Shown: positions 47,301-55,327 of the stretch, in pieces | Numbering within the stretch: position 1 is the stretch's first letter | Layout of the letters: every line of letters begins with the position of its first letter | Origin: JAPORK01 sp026710285 | GTDB lineage: Bacteria > Pseudomonadota > Gammaproteobacteria > Pseudomonadales > Endozoicomonadaceae | NCBI GenBank assembly: GCA_965201045.1 | Contig: OZ241746.1 | Coordinates: forward strand, 682,001 to 746,000 | Length of the DNA stretch: 64,000 bases | Reading direction: 5' to 3' | Notes under the pieces: model-generated | What the model saw: the letters and a program-made list of their open reading frames with translations, nothing else | Database searches by the model: none | Told to the model about the DNA's origin: nothing | Made by a program: the position numbers and the translations under genes

Positions 47301-48219
47301 TAAAGTTTATACTGATGAAAAGTCCGGTATTGAAAGCGAGAAAGTCGAAAATGACAAAACAGCCAGAGAAAACGTTATAACGCTTGATATTATAACTTTT
47401 TTAGCTGAACTGATGCCAAAATATGAAAACACCCTAAAGACTTTACCTGTTGAATCACATTTTTCAATCAATCCAGATAAAAATGATGCATTAACCGGTA
47501 AACTGAATGCGCAGCTTGAAGGAAATATTGGAAATATTGTATATCATGTCTCATCTAAAGCACAAAGTCGTGGCACAAAACTGTTACTCCGCTGTATAAG
47601 CTTTGCGGCACAGTTATTTAATTTTAATATTCAGATCAGTGATTTACCCTTTACCAAAGGGCGTATAAGTATCAAAGATTTGATTAAACACCTGCGTATA
47701 AATTTAAGCTTTATGGGATACCTTTCCTTTGTCTTTTATCCTTTGGCTCTGTTAATGCAAAAGATGCTGGGAATAACTTTGACAAGACAATCTTTTGGAA
47801 TAAAAAAATTAAATGTCATTGATACAGAAGGTCAACTATCTTTAACAAAATTTTTAGAACAGCAAAATATCTTCATGACAGACCAGATTACCGCTAAATC
47901 TGATATTTTTTCTACACTATCTGAGCACTTTGACATTCGTTCTGGGTGGAGTAATTTGCGATTAAATTATCCTTTACCCGCCAACTGGGATGATCAGACC
48001 TACTACAAAGCAGTGCTTTTTGAACTAGAAAAAATTTATGGCAACCAGCCCAAATTGAGTGCTTTTCTTAATAAGACTGCACAATTTATTACTGAAAAAT
48101 ATAAACTACCACATACTATTTCTGAGTTTGAACAGGTATTAAAAGAACTTGAGGCGCTGCGAGACGACAAACAACAAAAGCAGGAAGAAGACAATACTCC
48201 GAAGATTGTACAAACATAA
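44395..48219 (+). CDS. Giant protein of unknown function, tandem paralogue A
   Basis: This is a protein of 1,274 aa with no signal peptide. Residues about 1-150 are polar, charged and partly coiled-coil. The middle consists of repeated amphipathic beta-strand segments with Asn/Asp/Gly turns, reminiscent of AsmA-like or bridge-like beta-sheet proteins, though no family is recognised. A CSSC motif lies near residue 362. A moderately hydrophobic stretch (YLSFVFYPLALLMQKMLGI) is at about 1108-1126, and the C-terminus is a charged helix. Paralogue B starts 1.7 kb downstream with the same domain layout; the two proteins differ widely in the first 550 residues and are nearly identical afterwards. 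No ribosome binding site is visible before the ATG (TTTTTATGCAAAA in both copies). Confidence 0.7.
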   Translation: MQNNLSPNNSQRPTIPDSPETSNVADTTNIYKAQRSVAEQSKSIIRILKFIDAIFDPRIHQSILKEKRNLVVCALEYVIKNSQKINEQSERIKVLRDISSSQEEMKQIDELEAIHRKKLTRQSDTSAQITKKTQSTDACTQSPNKKVTPKAKAAKEKNAGKQKTGLLQFYSKGRKLLAAVHKVYHHGKSKTVKLENFNLPFLDPAFKVIDAKITLEKITASEGYKNIEIRATVNVNAQYPSEDGRIVSGRFKLDSKTITLSFTDTRGIKKLLKSSNLAEAGLKLGTTLVWNSFKKLAGKKKSKTTDPKTTDLLINLLRPDNISLNNFTLEGEIKDKTAQDQNATADFTVLADHLDYNFEKKCSSCNQMYIDLDINQYAKLLPSFLKDIASVPAEKLQSEKMSAGINLSGIKTKHEENVNTISFSEVYGDTQGDVNITKGKAKDLHLIFINETSQTPLKITANCMASKLSADHVNLPIGQKGCMSVEGFRFSAIFPDSTRLKQPLKSSNGTTAPEVNQFLDTEFTLEIDQADGDLSGIFNSAGQLKNIHMHKLEGSACINLDVIQVNSEKFGFPGEKTDQPPVVQNITKHLDGINFPGTVKDIHLEIYPHASPDKPFIESNIGTMELDVEGFLGIRPVDTKNTLCKTLRFTVMRPEENKVQIRGSLNDFSCDAKIEILSAEGVSAKELSFFLDVFLHSEEQQMSPDTVNQKNAQLAISKMIAHITSPVKGEVKQLTFKSPYTSDLTSDNIEAKEFNLLVQTDFDNDSTITNIDLKKINAELSPKSISDVEQRLKAFEIFNLLLKQKTDNPDASLLTPSYLQESEEELLPVSEDQTSEQSPHFKLDGSSANLRIVTQEDQVSSRVVIPEAHANKNHTVKNLELELDVSYDKTNARIYTDEIDINPNADNSCQLKQLCAVATIPETEEEFEAAINVEDITFKLKDPKGIINAHGSIQQSGLHIRNSEGKTEIKVYTDEKSGIESEKVENDKTARENVITLDIITFLAELMPKYENTLKTLPVESHFSINPDKNDALTGKLNAQLEGNIGNIVYHVSSKAQSRGTKLLLRCISFAAQLFNFNIQISDLPFTKGRISIKDLIKHLRINLSFMGYLSFVFYPLALLMQKMLGITLTRQSFGIKKLNVIDTEGQLSLTKFLEQQNIFMTDQITAKSDIFSTLSEHFDIRSGWSNLRLNYPLPANWDDQTYYKAVLFELEKIYGNQPKLSAFLNKTAQFITEKYKLPHTISEFEQVLKELEALRDDKQQKQEEDNTPKIVQT

Positions 48220-48329
48220 AGATAACATACTGCAATTAGTTCATTAACCAATCAAACAGTATGATGTGGTACCTTGAAACCTACCAACCCAGTTAAGGTA
48301 TATAATATATCCAAAACTGGAGAGATAAA

Positions 48330-48632
48330 ATGACAACAGGTATACGTAAAAAATATTCAAAAGAATTTAAATTAGATGCTATTTCCCTTGTTATTGATCA
48401 GGGTTATTCACGTGAAGAAGCTGCCCGAAGTTTGGGAATTCGTGCTCCAATGCTTGGTCGTTGGGTACGTGAGTATCAGGCAGATAGTGATGGTCAGGCT
48501 TTTCGTGGTAATGGTAAACTTACTCCGGAGCAGACCGAAATAAGGCAGTTAAAAGCAGAAAATAAACGCCTGAAAATGGAGAAAGAAATACTAAAAAAGG
48601 CAACGGTCTTCTTCGCCAAAGAAACGCAGTGA
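48330..48632 (+). CDS. IS3-family transposase OrfA, copy 2
   Basis: This protein is identical to OrfA at 36435-36737: helix-turn-helix and zipper-like coil, 100 aa. The A AAA AAG slippery heptamer is at 48593-48599, and a GGAGAG ribosome binding site precedes the ATG. Confidence 0.95.
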   Translation: MTTGIRKKYSKEFKLDAISLVIDQGYSREEAARSLGIRAPMLGRWVREYQADSDGQAFRGNGKLTPEQTEIRQLKAENKRLKMEKEILKKATVFFAKETQ

Positions 48633-49504
48633 AATATGAATTTATTTCTCAGCATAAGCAAAAATGGCCTGTGGATCTCATGTGTAAAGTTATGGGGGTG
48701 CATCGTAATGGCTATTACCAACATGCAAGGAAACAACAGCAAATTGATTCGCGTTGTCATTCGGAGCTATTGGATACTATACGGGAAATTGCTAAAAATA
48801 GCCGTTATTGTTATGGTAGCAGACGGGTGAAGAAGACATTGAATTTAAAAGGGTATGTGATCAGTAGAAAGCGTACTGTGAAGCTAATGAAAGAAGCAGG
48901 TGTTCAGGTAAGATATCGGAAAAAATATAAAACTACGACAAATAGTAATCATGACAGAGCAGTGTTTGAGAATGTACTGGACAGACAATTTTCTATCAGC
49001 GCATCAGATCAGGCTTATGTTTCTGATATTACTTACATTCCAACACAGGAAGGATGGCTTTATCTTGCAGTAATGATTGATTTATTTTCCAGAAAAGTTG
49101 TTGGCTGGAGTATGAGTTCTCGCATGAAAGCAGCATTAGTTTGTGATGCTCTAAAAATGGCTCTCTGGCAGCGAAAACCAAAAGCCGGGCTAATTGTGCA
49201 TTCTGATCGGGGAAGCCAATATGCCAGTGATGCTTATAACTATTTGCTTAAAGCATGGAAATGTACCGGCAGTATGAGTCGCAAAGGTAACTGCTGGGAT
49301 AATGCAGTAGCAGAAAGTTTTTTTGGTCGTTTAAAGCAGGAACAGGTGCAATGGTGTCATTATCAAACACGATACGAGGCACAGCAAGATATTCTAAATT
49401 ACATCACGATGTTTTATAACAGTCAGCGATTACATTCAACATTGGATTATATGAGTCCAAATGAGTATGAAGAAGTCATGACAAGATTAAAAAATGTTTC
49501 TTAA
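48629..49504 (+). CDS. IS3-family transposase OrfB, copy 2
   Basis: This protein is identical to OrfB at 36734-37609 and has a complete DDE core (SDITYIP, HSDRGSQYAS, NAVAESFFG). It is read through the -1 frameshift from orfA. The identity of both copies indicates recent transposition or gene conversion. Confidence 0.95.
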   Translation: MKYEFISQHKQKWPVDLMCKVMGVHRNGYYQHARKQQQIDSRCHSELLDTIREIAKNSRYCYGSRRVKKTLNLKGYVISRKRTVKLMKEAGVQVRYRKKYKTTTNSNHDRAVFENVLDRQFSISASDQAYVSDITYIPTQEGWLYLAVMIDLFSRKVVGWSMSSRMKAALVCDALKMALWQRKPKAGLIVHSDRGSQYASDAYNYLLKAWKCTGSMSRKGNCWDNAVAESFFGRLKQEQVQWCHYQTRYEAQQDILNYITMFYNSQRLHSTLDYMSPNEYEEVMTRLKNVS

Positions 49505-49535
49505 CTGGGTTGTAATAAAAAGGTTGACCACATCA

Positions 49536-49959
49536 GTATTGTTCATATAGATAACTTACTGCAGACCAATTACCAGTTTTTACCCATACAGTGAACAGAT
49601 GCACAATGTTGTTCATCCCCAACAGACACAATAAAATGGATACTACCAAAATTTTTATAGCTTACAGGTATAACCTCACAGAAAACATTCTATAAATACC
49701 AATGAATTCCTGCTTTCGCAGGAATTCAAAAAAACCTCCAGATTTTTTTTACACAACAGTATACTTTTCCCTACCAATTGAAAAAAATTGTTTTTAAGCA
49801 GCTCTGATTTTGTTAAAATAACAACCGTACTCAGCTTATATTTATAAAATACTCATGGTGTTAACAGAAAACCACTAAAGTTAAGATATTTTTAAATTTT
49901 GTTGCCATCTTAAATTAAATCCATTGAGTTACTCAGAGACTTAAAATTCATTAATTTTT
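49536..49959. other. Spacer between IS3 copy 2 and giant paralogue B
   Basis: The first part continues the short repeat interrupted by the IS (GTATTGTTCATATAGATAACTTA). A perfect palindrome GAATTCCTGC-TTTC-GCAGGAATTC lies at 49704-49727. From about 49795, TGATTTTGTTAAAATAACAAC matches the sequence upstream of paralogue A (about 44255), so the giant-gene duplication included roughly 150 bases of upstream DNA. No gene is present. Confidence 0.55.
49704..49727. repeat. Perfect palindrome between IS3 copy 2 and giant paralogue B
   Basis: GAATTCCTGC and GCAGGAATTC flank a TTTC loop, giving a ten-pair stem. The surrounding bases (ATAAATACCAATG before, AAAAAAACCTCCAG after) resemble those around the hairpin at about 37935. 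This suggests a dispersed small repeat. Confidence 0.55.
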
Positions 49960-52900
49960 ATGCAAAACAATCTTTCACCTAATAACCCTCGAAGACAAAC
50001 AACACCAGATTCTCACGAAACAAGCAATGCAACGGAAACTAAAAATATATATCGTAGATTACAGCAATCTGTAATAGAACAATCTAAAAGTATAATACGT
50101 ATTCTTAAATACCTAAACGCAATATTTAAGCTACGGATTAATCCGGACCTAGTGAAGGAAAAGCAGAATTCTATAGTTTATGCGCTGAAATATGCAACCA
50201 AAAACTCACAAAAAATTGATGAAAAGCATGAGCGCATTGAAGTTCTTAGAGATGTCAGTAGCTCACAAGAAAAGATGAAGCAACTCGATGAGCTCGAAGC
50301 TATTCATAAAGAAAAACTCATTACGCAGTCAGATAATTCTGTACAGATCACAAAAAAGACACAATCGACTGATGCTCATACTCAATCACCCGACACAGAA
50401 GCTGCTTCTAGAGCCAAAGCTGCACAAGAAGAAAACGACAGTAAACAAAAAACTGGATTATTCGGGTTTTATTCTGAATCCAATAAATTTTTAACTGCTT
50501 TTAACAAGGTATACCATCATGGTAAATCAGAGACAGTTGAGTTAAAAAATTTTAACCTGCCACATTTAGATCCTGCTTTCAAAATTATCGACTCTAAACT
50601 AATCTTAGAGAAGATTACAGCATCTGAAGGATATAAAAATACTAAAATCAGAGCCACTGTCAATGTCAACGTACAATACTCTTCTGTAGATGACCGCATA
50701 GTTTCAGGACGTTTTGAGTTAGACAGTAAAACAATCACTCTAAATTTTACTGATACCCAGCAGATAAAGATATTACTAAACAGTACCAATATTCTGACAG
50801 CAGTTCTTAAGATTGGTGTTAGGTTTGTCTGGAATTATCTTAAAGAGTTGGTTGGAATAAAGAGCCCAAAAATCACTAATCAAAAAATAACGGACTCATT
50901 CGTTAATTTATTTATACCTGATAACATCTCCTTAAAAAACTTTACTTTAGAAGGGGAAATCAAAGATAAAAACACCCTGGGTCAGAATATAACAGCAGAT
51001 TTTACTATTTTTTCAGATCGCTTAGACTATGATTTTGAAAAAAAATGTAGCAGCTGCAATCAAATGCATATTAATGCTGATAGTAATCAATATACAAAAC
51101 TCCTTCCTTCCTTTTTAAAATACAGTGCATTGGCGACAGTTAAAGATTTGCAATATGAAAAAATGTCAGCTGACATATATTTATCTGGAATAAAGACAGA
51201 ACATAAAGAAAATATTAATACAATCTCTTTTTCCAAAGTTTATGGTGACACACAAGGTGATCTTAATATTACTAAAGGTGAAGCAAAAGATTTAAATTTA
51301 ATCTTTATTGATGACGCTTCACAAACTCCACAGAAAGCTACAACCATATGCACGTCATCAAAACTTTCTGCCGACCACTGCAATCTCTTTGAAAACCTTT
51401 TTTCCATAGATAAAAGCGGTCGTATGTCAGCAGAAGGATTTAAATTGTCTGCAACCTCTCCGAAGCCAAACGGAACGATAGTACCAGGAGAAAATGAATT
51501 CTTAGATAAAGAATTTAAATTAAATATAGATCAGGCAGATGGAGATTTATCAGGCATTTTCAATTCAGCCGGGCAACTAAAAAACATACACATGCATAAG
51601 CTTGAAGGTAGCGCTTGTATTAATCTTGATATTACTCAGGCAAACTCAGAAAAACTCGGTTTCCCCGGAGAAAAAACAGATCAACCTCCAGTTGTTCAGA
51701 ATATTACAAAACAGCTGGATGGCATAAATTTTCCGGGAACAGCAAAAGATATACACCTGGAAATTTATCCACATGCATCTCCCGACAAACCTTTTATTAA
51801 AAGCGATATCGGAACGATGGCGTTAGATGTTGAAGGTTTTCTTGGCAAGCAACCCGTTGACACTAAAAATACTCTTTGCAAAACTTTAAAATTTACGGTC
51901 ATGCGACCTGAAGAGAACAATGTTCAGATTAGAGGTAACTTAAACGATCTTTCTGGTGATGCAAAAATAAAAATTCTCAGCGCTAAAGGAGTGAGTGCAA
52001 AAGAGCTGTCATTTTCCTTTGATATTTTTTTGCGTTCTGAAGAGCAGCAAATGTCTCCCGATACTGTAAACCCAAATAATGCACAACTTACAACGAGCAA
52101 AGTGACAGCGTATATCGCAAGTCCTGTTAGAGGAGAAATCAAGCAGTTAACATTCAAAACACCTTATACTGATCTCATATCTGATAATGCAGAAGCAAGA
52201 GAATTTAGCCTTTCAGTACAGGCAGATTTTGACAACGACCTCACTGTAGTAAATATTGACCTCAAAAAAATCAATACTGTGCTTTCTCCAAAATCCATTT
52301 CTGATGCAGAACAGAGACTGAAAGCCTTTGAAATATTTAATTTACTCCTTAAGCAGAAGACCGATAATCCTGATGCATCACTACTCAAGCCATCATACCT
52401 GCAAGAATCCGGGGAAGAGTTGCTTCCTGTTTCTGAAAATCAAACTTCCGAGCAAAGCCCACATTTTAAGCTAGATAGCAGCGGCGCCAATCTGAAAATT
52501 ACAACCCAGGGAAATCAGGTAGATACAAGAGTTGTTATACCTGAAGCTCATGCAAATAAAAACCATACGGTTAAAAATTTAGAGTTAGAACTTGATATAA
52601 GTGACGATAAAACAAACGCCCGGATATATACTGATGAAATTGACATCAACCCGAATGCTGATAATTCGTGTCAACTGAAACAACTCTGTGCAGTTGCTAC
52701 AATCCCGGAAACAGAAGAAGAATTTGAAGCTGCTATTAATGTAGAAGATATTACTTTTAAGCTAAAAGATCCCAAAGGTATTATTAATAATGCCCATGGC
52801 TCAATACAACAAAATGGATTGCATGTACGAAACAGTGAGGGCAAAACAGAGATTAAAGTTTATACTGATGAGAAGTCCGGTATTAAAAGCGAGAAAGTCG

Positions 52901-53772
52901 AAAATGACAAAACAGCCAGAGAAAACGTTATAACGCTTGATATTATAACTTTTTTAGCTGAACTGATGCCAAAATATGAAAACACCCTAAAGACTTTACC
53001 TGTTGAATCACATTTTTCAATCAATCCAGATAAAAATGATGCATTAACCGGTAAACTGAATGTGCAGCTTGAAGGAAATATTGGAAATATTGTATATCAT
53101 GTCTCATCTAAAGCACAAAGTCGTGGCACAAAACTGTTACTCCGCTGTATAAGCTTTGCGGCACAATTATTTAATTTTAATATTCAGATCAGCGATTTAC
53201 CCTTTACCAAAGGGCGTATAAGTATCAAAGATTTGATTAAACACCTGCGTATAAATTTAAGCTTCAGGGGATACCTTTCCTTTGTCCTTTATCCTTTGGC
53301 TCTGTTAATGCAAAAGATGCTGGGAATAACTTTGACAAGACAATCTTTTGGAATAAAAAAATTAAATGTCATTGATACAGAAGGTCAACTATCTTTAACA
53401 AAATTTTTAGAACAGCAAAACATCTTCATAACAAACCAGATTACTGCTAAATCTGATGTTTTTTCTACACTATCTGAGCACTTTGACATTCGTTCTGGGT
53501 GGATTAATTTGCGATTAAATTATCCTTTACCCGCCAACTGGGATGATCACACCTACTACAAAGCAGTGCTTTTTGAACTAGAAAAAATTTATGCCAACCA
53601 GCCCGAATTAAGTGCTTTTCTTAATAAGACTGCTCAATCGATTACTGAAAAATATAAGCTACCACGTACTATTTCTGAATTTGAACAGGTATTAAAAGAA
53701 CTTGAGGCGCTGCGAGACGACAAACAACAAAAGCAGGAAGAAGACAATACTCCGAAGATTGTACAAACATAA
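49960..53772 (+). CDS. Giant protein of unknown function, tandem paralogue B
   Basis: This 1,270-aa protein is a full-length paralogue of 44395-48219 with the same start (MQNNLSPNN) and end (EEDNTPKIVQT). From about residue 545 (DQADGDLSGIFNSAGQLKN) to the end the two proteins are almost the same. The first 540 residues show many substitutions and small indels. This mosaic pattern suggests gene conversion of the 3' part after duplication. The CSSC motif and the hydrophobic stretch near residue 1105 are conserved. No signal peptide or known domain is recognised. It converges with the gene at 53830-54975. Confidence 0.7.
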   Translation: MQNNLSPNNPRRQTTPDSHETSNATETKNIYRRLQQSVIEQSKSIIRILKYLNAIFKLRINPDLVKEKQNSIVYALKYATKNSQKIDEKHERIEVLRDVSSSQEKMKQLDELEAIHKEKLITQSDNSVQITKKTQSTDAHTQSPDTEAASRAKAAQEENDSKQKTGLFGFYSESNKFLTAFNKVYHHGKSETVELKNFNLPHLDPAFKIIDSKLILEKITASEGYKNTKIRATVNVNVQYSSVDDRIVSGRFELDSKTITLNFTDTQQIKILLNSTNILTAVLKIGVRFVWNYLKELVGIKSPKITNQKITDSFVNLFIPDNISLKNFTLEGEIKDKNTLGQNITADFTIFSDRLDYDFEKKCSSCNQMHINADSNQYTKLLPSFLKYSALATVKDLQYEKMSADIYLSGIKTEHKENINTISFSKVYGDTQGDLNITKGEAKDLNLIFIDDASQTPQKATTICTSSKLSADHCNLFENLFSIDKSGRMSAEGFKLSATSPKPNGTIVPGENEFLDKEFKLNIDQADGDLSGIFNSAGQLKNIHMHKLEGSACINLDITQANSEKLGFPGEKTDQPPVVQNITKQLDGINFPGTAKDIHLEIYPHASPDKPFIKSDIGTMALDVEGFLGKQPVDTKNTLCKTLKFTVMRPEENNVQIRGNLNDLSGDAKIKILSAKGVSAKELSFSFDIFLRSEEQQMSPDTVNPNNAQLTTSKVTAYIASPVRGEIKQLTFKTPYTDLISDNAEAREFSLSVQADFDNDLTVVNIDLKKINTVLSPKSISDAEQRLKAFEIFNLLLKQKTDNPDASLLKPSYLQESGEELLPVSENQTSEQSPHFKLDSSGANLKITTQGNQVDTRVVIPEAHANKNHTVKNLELELDISDDKTNARIYTDEIDINPNADNSCQLKQLCAVATIPETEEEFEAAINVEDITFKLKDPKGIINNAHGSIQQNGLHVRNSEGKTEIKVYTDEKSGIKSEKVENDKTARENVITLDIITFLAELMPKYENTLKTLPVESHFSINPDKNDALTGKLNVQLEGNIGNIVYHVSSKAQSRGTKLLLRCISFAAQLFNFNIQISDLPFTKGRISIKDLIKHLRINLSFRGYLSFVLYPLALLMQKMLGITLTRQSFGIKKLNVIDTEGQLSLTKFLEQQNIFITNQITAKSDVFSTLSEHFDIRSGWINLRLNYPLPANWDDHTYYKAVLFELEKIYANQPELSAFLNKTAQSITEKYKLPRTISEFEQVLKELEALRDDKQQKQEEDNTPKIVQT

Positions 53773-53829
53773 GGCTAAGCCCCGGATAAAAGTATACTGC
53801 AACGACATGAGTTGGCTTATTCAGAAATT

Positions 53830-54975
53830 TCACATTTGTGAACGTACCTGTTGTAACACTTCATTGCTGAATGTTTGTGGATAAGGTGCAGTATTATTTT
53901 CTATTATCAGGGCACGCTTTTTATTCCAGTTTTTTTTCACTTGTTCATTATATTCTTTAATTGCCTGCTCAAACGGGTTTTCAACCTGCAAACCATTGTC
54001 CAGATCAGTAGCCTTTCCTATACCCCAGTAAATAATTTGTTTGGCTTTCGGTGTAGGAAAAGTCATAAATTTATAAATAGCGGTTCGTAGTGGACACTGT
54101 TGCGGATTCTCCTGATCAAACTGCGGAAAATCAAGTAACATCACAAAATGATTATATTCAGCAGGAGGATACAAATTTTTAGGCATTTTATCCTCCTTGC
54201 TGTTAATATCTGCTGCAAACAATCCAAAGCTATCACCTTCTTTGCTATCTCTTGTTCCCACACTCGCTTGTTGCACACAGCTGTTAACTGGTCGTAAATC
54301 ATAAGGAAATATATCTACTGCTTTTCCGCTATTTTTTGCTGCTTCCTGAATCAAGGCACAAAGAATACCGGCACCTGCCATAGGCACAAATAAAGATATT
54401 TTATGATATTGAGGCAGCATAGATACAATAACAGCTGCCAGCACCGGAGTTGCAAATGCACTACAAATTTTTGGTTTTTCAAGCCTTTCCTTAATCAAAT
54501 CAAGAATAGAACCGGTGTGTGCAGACAACCCCTGTTTATTAATCATAATCTTACCACCGTCGTAAACCAGCAGATTTTTTCTGGTGACTGGAATAAATTG
54601 TTGATCTCTTTCTATTTTGGGGCAGGACAGAAAATTTGTCGGTACCGCATTTAACCAACGGCAATAACGATCTGCGTTCATATCGCATCTTATAATTGTA
54701 TTTTCAATATCATCATCTTCAGTCATTGTACAAATTTTTTTAGATGATACCGAACAGCTCCCGGACAGGTCTGTTTCCTGTTCTGATTCATAATGAACTA
54801 TTTTTCGCTTAGAAATAGCAACAGATGAATCTGTTGAGTTTAATTCAGTGGCGCTTACCAACACCTCTAAATTAGGCTGCCTTTCTTTTACCTGCGCTTG
54901 TGCCTGTGCACAACATGAGTTATTTCTGCTAAATAACATAGAATCTAGTACATTGCTGAAAGGAATTTTGTCCAT
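53830..54975 (-). CDS. Uncharacterised protein, possibly methyltransferase-like
   Basis: The protein has 381 aa, preceded by GAGGT at good spacing. The first 100 residues are polar with several cysteines. Residues about 180-240 contain ISLFVPMAGAGILCALIQEA and DIFPYDLRP, which fit the glycine loop and acidic strand end of a Rossmann SAM-binding fold. FVMLLDFPQFDQ and AKQIIYWGIGKATDLDNG may be later strands. No catalytic signature (such as DPPY) is present, so the function is uncertain. No signal peptide. An effector role is conceivable only from context. Confidence 0.6.
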   Translation of the reverse strand: MDKIPFSNVLDSMLFSRNNSCCAQAQAQVKERQPNLEVLVSATELNSTDSSVAISKRKIVHYESEQETDLSGSCSVSSKKICTMTEDDDIENTIIRCDMNADRYCRWLNAVPTNFLSCPKIERDQQFIPVTRKNLLVYDGGKIMINKQGLSAHTGSILDLIKERLEKPKICSAFATPVLAAVIVSMLPQYHKISLFVPMAGAGILCALIQEAAKNSGKAVDIFPYDLRPVNSCVQQASVGTRDSKEGDSFGLFAADINSKEDKMPKNLYPPAEYNHFVMLLDFPQFDQENPQQCPLRTAIYKFMTFPTPKAKQIIYWGIGKATDLDNGLQVENPFEQAIKEYNEQVKKNWNKKRALIIENNTAPYPQTFSNEVLQQVRSQM

Positions 54976-55045
54976 GAGTACCTCATTTAACGATCATGCC
55001 TTACAATAAAAACTGTTATTTTAATAATATTGCTATTCTGATCAT

Positions 55046-55098
55046 TAAAATCATCATTTAGTTCATTAGCTAATCAAACAGTATTGTTTATACAGATA
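55046..55098. repeat. Intact form of the repeat used as target by both IS3 copies
   Basis: TTAGTTCATTAGC, TAATCAAACAGTATTG and TTTATACAGATAACTTA form an uninterrupted stretch. Parts of it flank IS3 copy 2 on both sides (AATCAAACAGTA / GTATTGTTCATATAG) and copy 1 on the left (CATTTAGCTCATTAGC). This shows a dispersed repeat at three sites of the window. Confidence 0.5.
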
Positions 55099-55110
55099 AC
55101 TTATGTGGTG

Positions 55111-55218
55111 CTATACCCATTCAACTTCAAAAAGCTGGATTTGATTTTTGCAGAATCTTTTTATAACAATGATTTCTGGTAAAGTACATTCAGCACTTTT
55201 GAATTGGATAGGTATACC
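55111..55218. repeat. Short inverted-repeat element (possible MITE)
   Basis: CTATACCCATTCAACTTCAAAA at 55111-55132 is largely inverted as TTTTGAATTGGATAGGTATACC-type sequence at 55197-55218, around a 65-base AT-rich centre. It encodes nothing. The form resembles terminal repeats of small non-autonomous elements. Confidence 0.45.
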
Positions 55219-55327
55219 AGGATACCAAGTCAAAAAAAACGGGTTATGTGTTATTGGCAGATGAGAAATCACGATACAATATATGTACTATGAAAAATAA
55301 TAGATACAATTTAATTTGGGGATTTTT

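Larger units (their letters stand above)
48263..49535 (+). mobile_element. IS3-family insertion sequence, copy 2
   Basis: This is the same element as at 36367-37640, with the same ends and identical proteins. The 3-bp duplication is GTA (48260-48262 and 49536-49538). The sequence around 55070 (AATCAAACAGTATTG) shows the uninterrupted form of this target, confirming the boundaries. It lies 43 bases after giant paralogue A and separates it from paralogue B. Confidence 0.92.
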
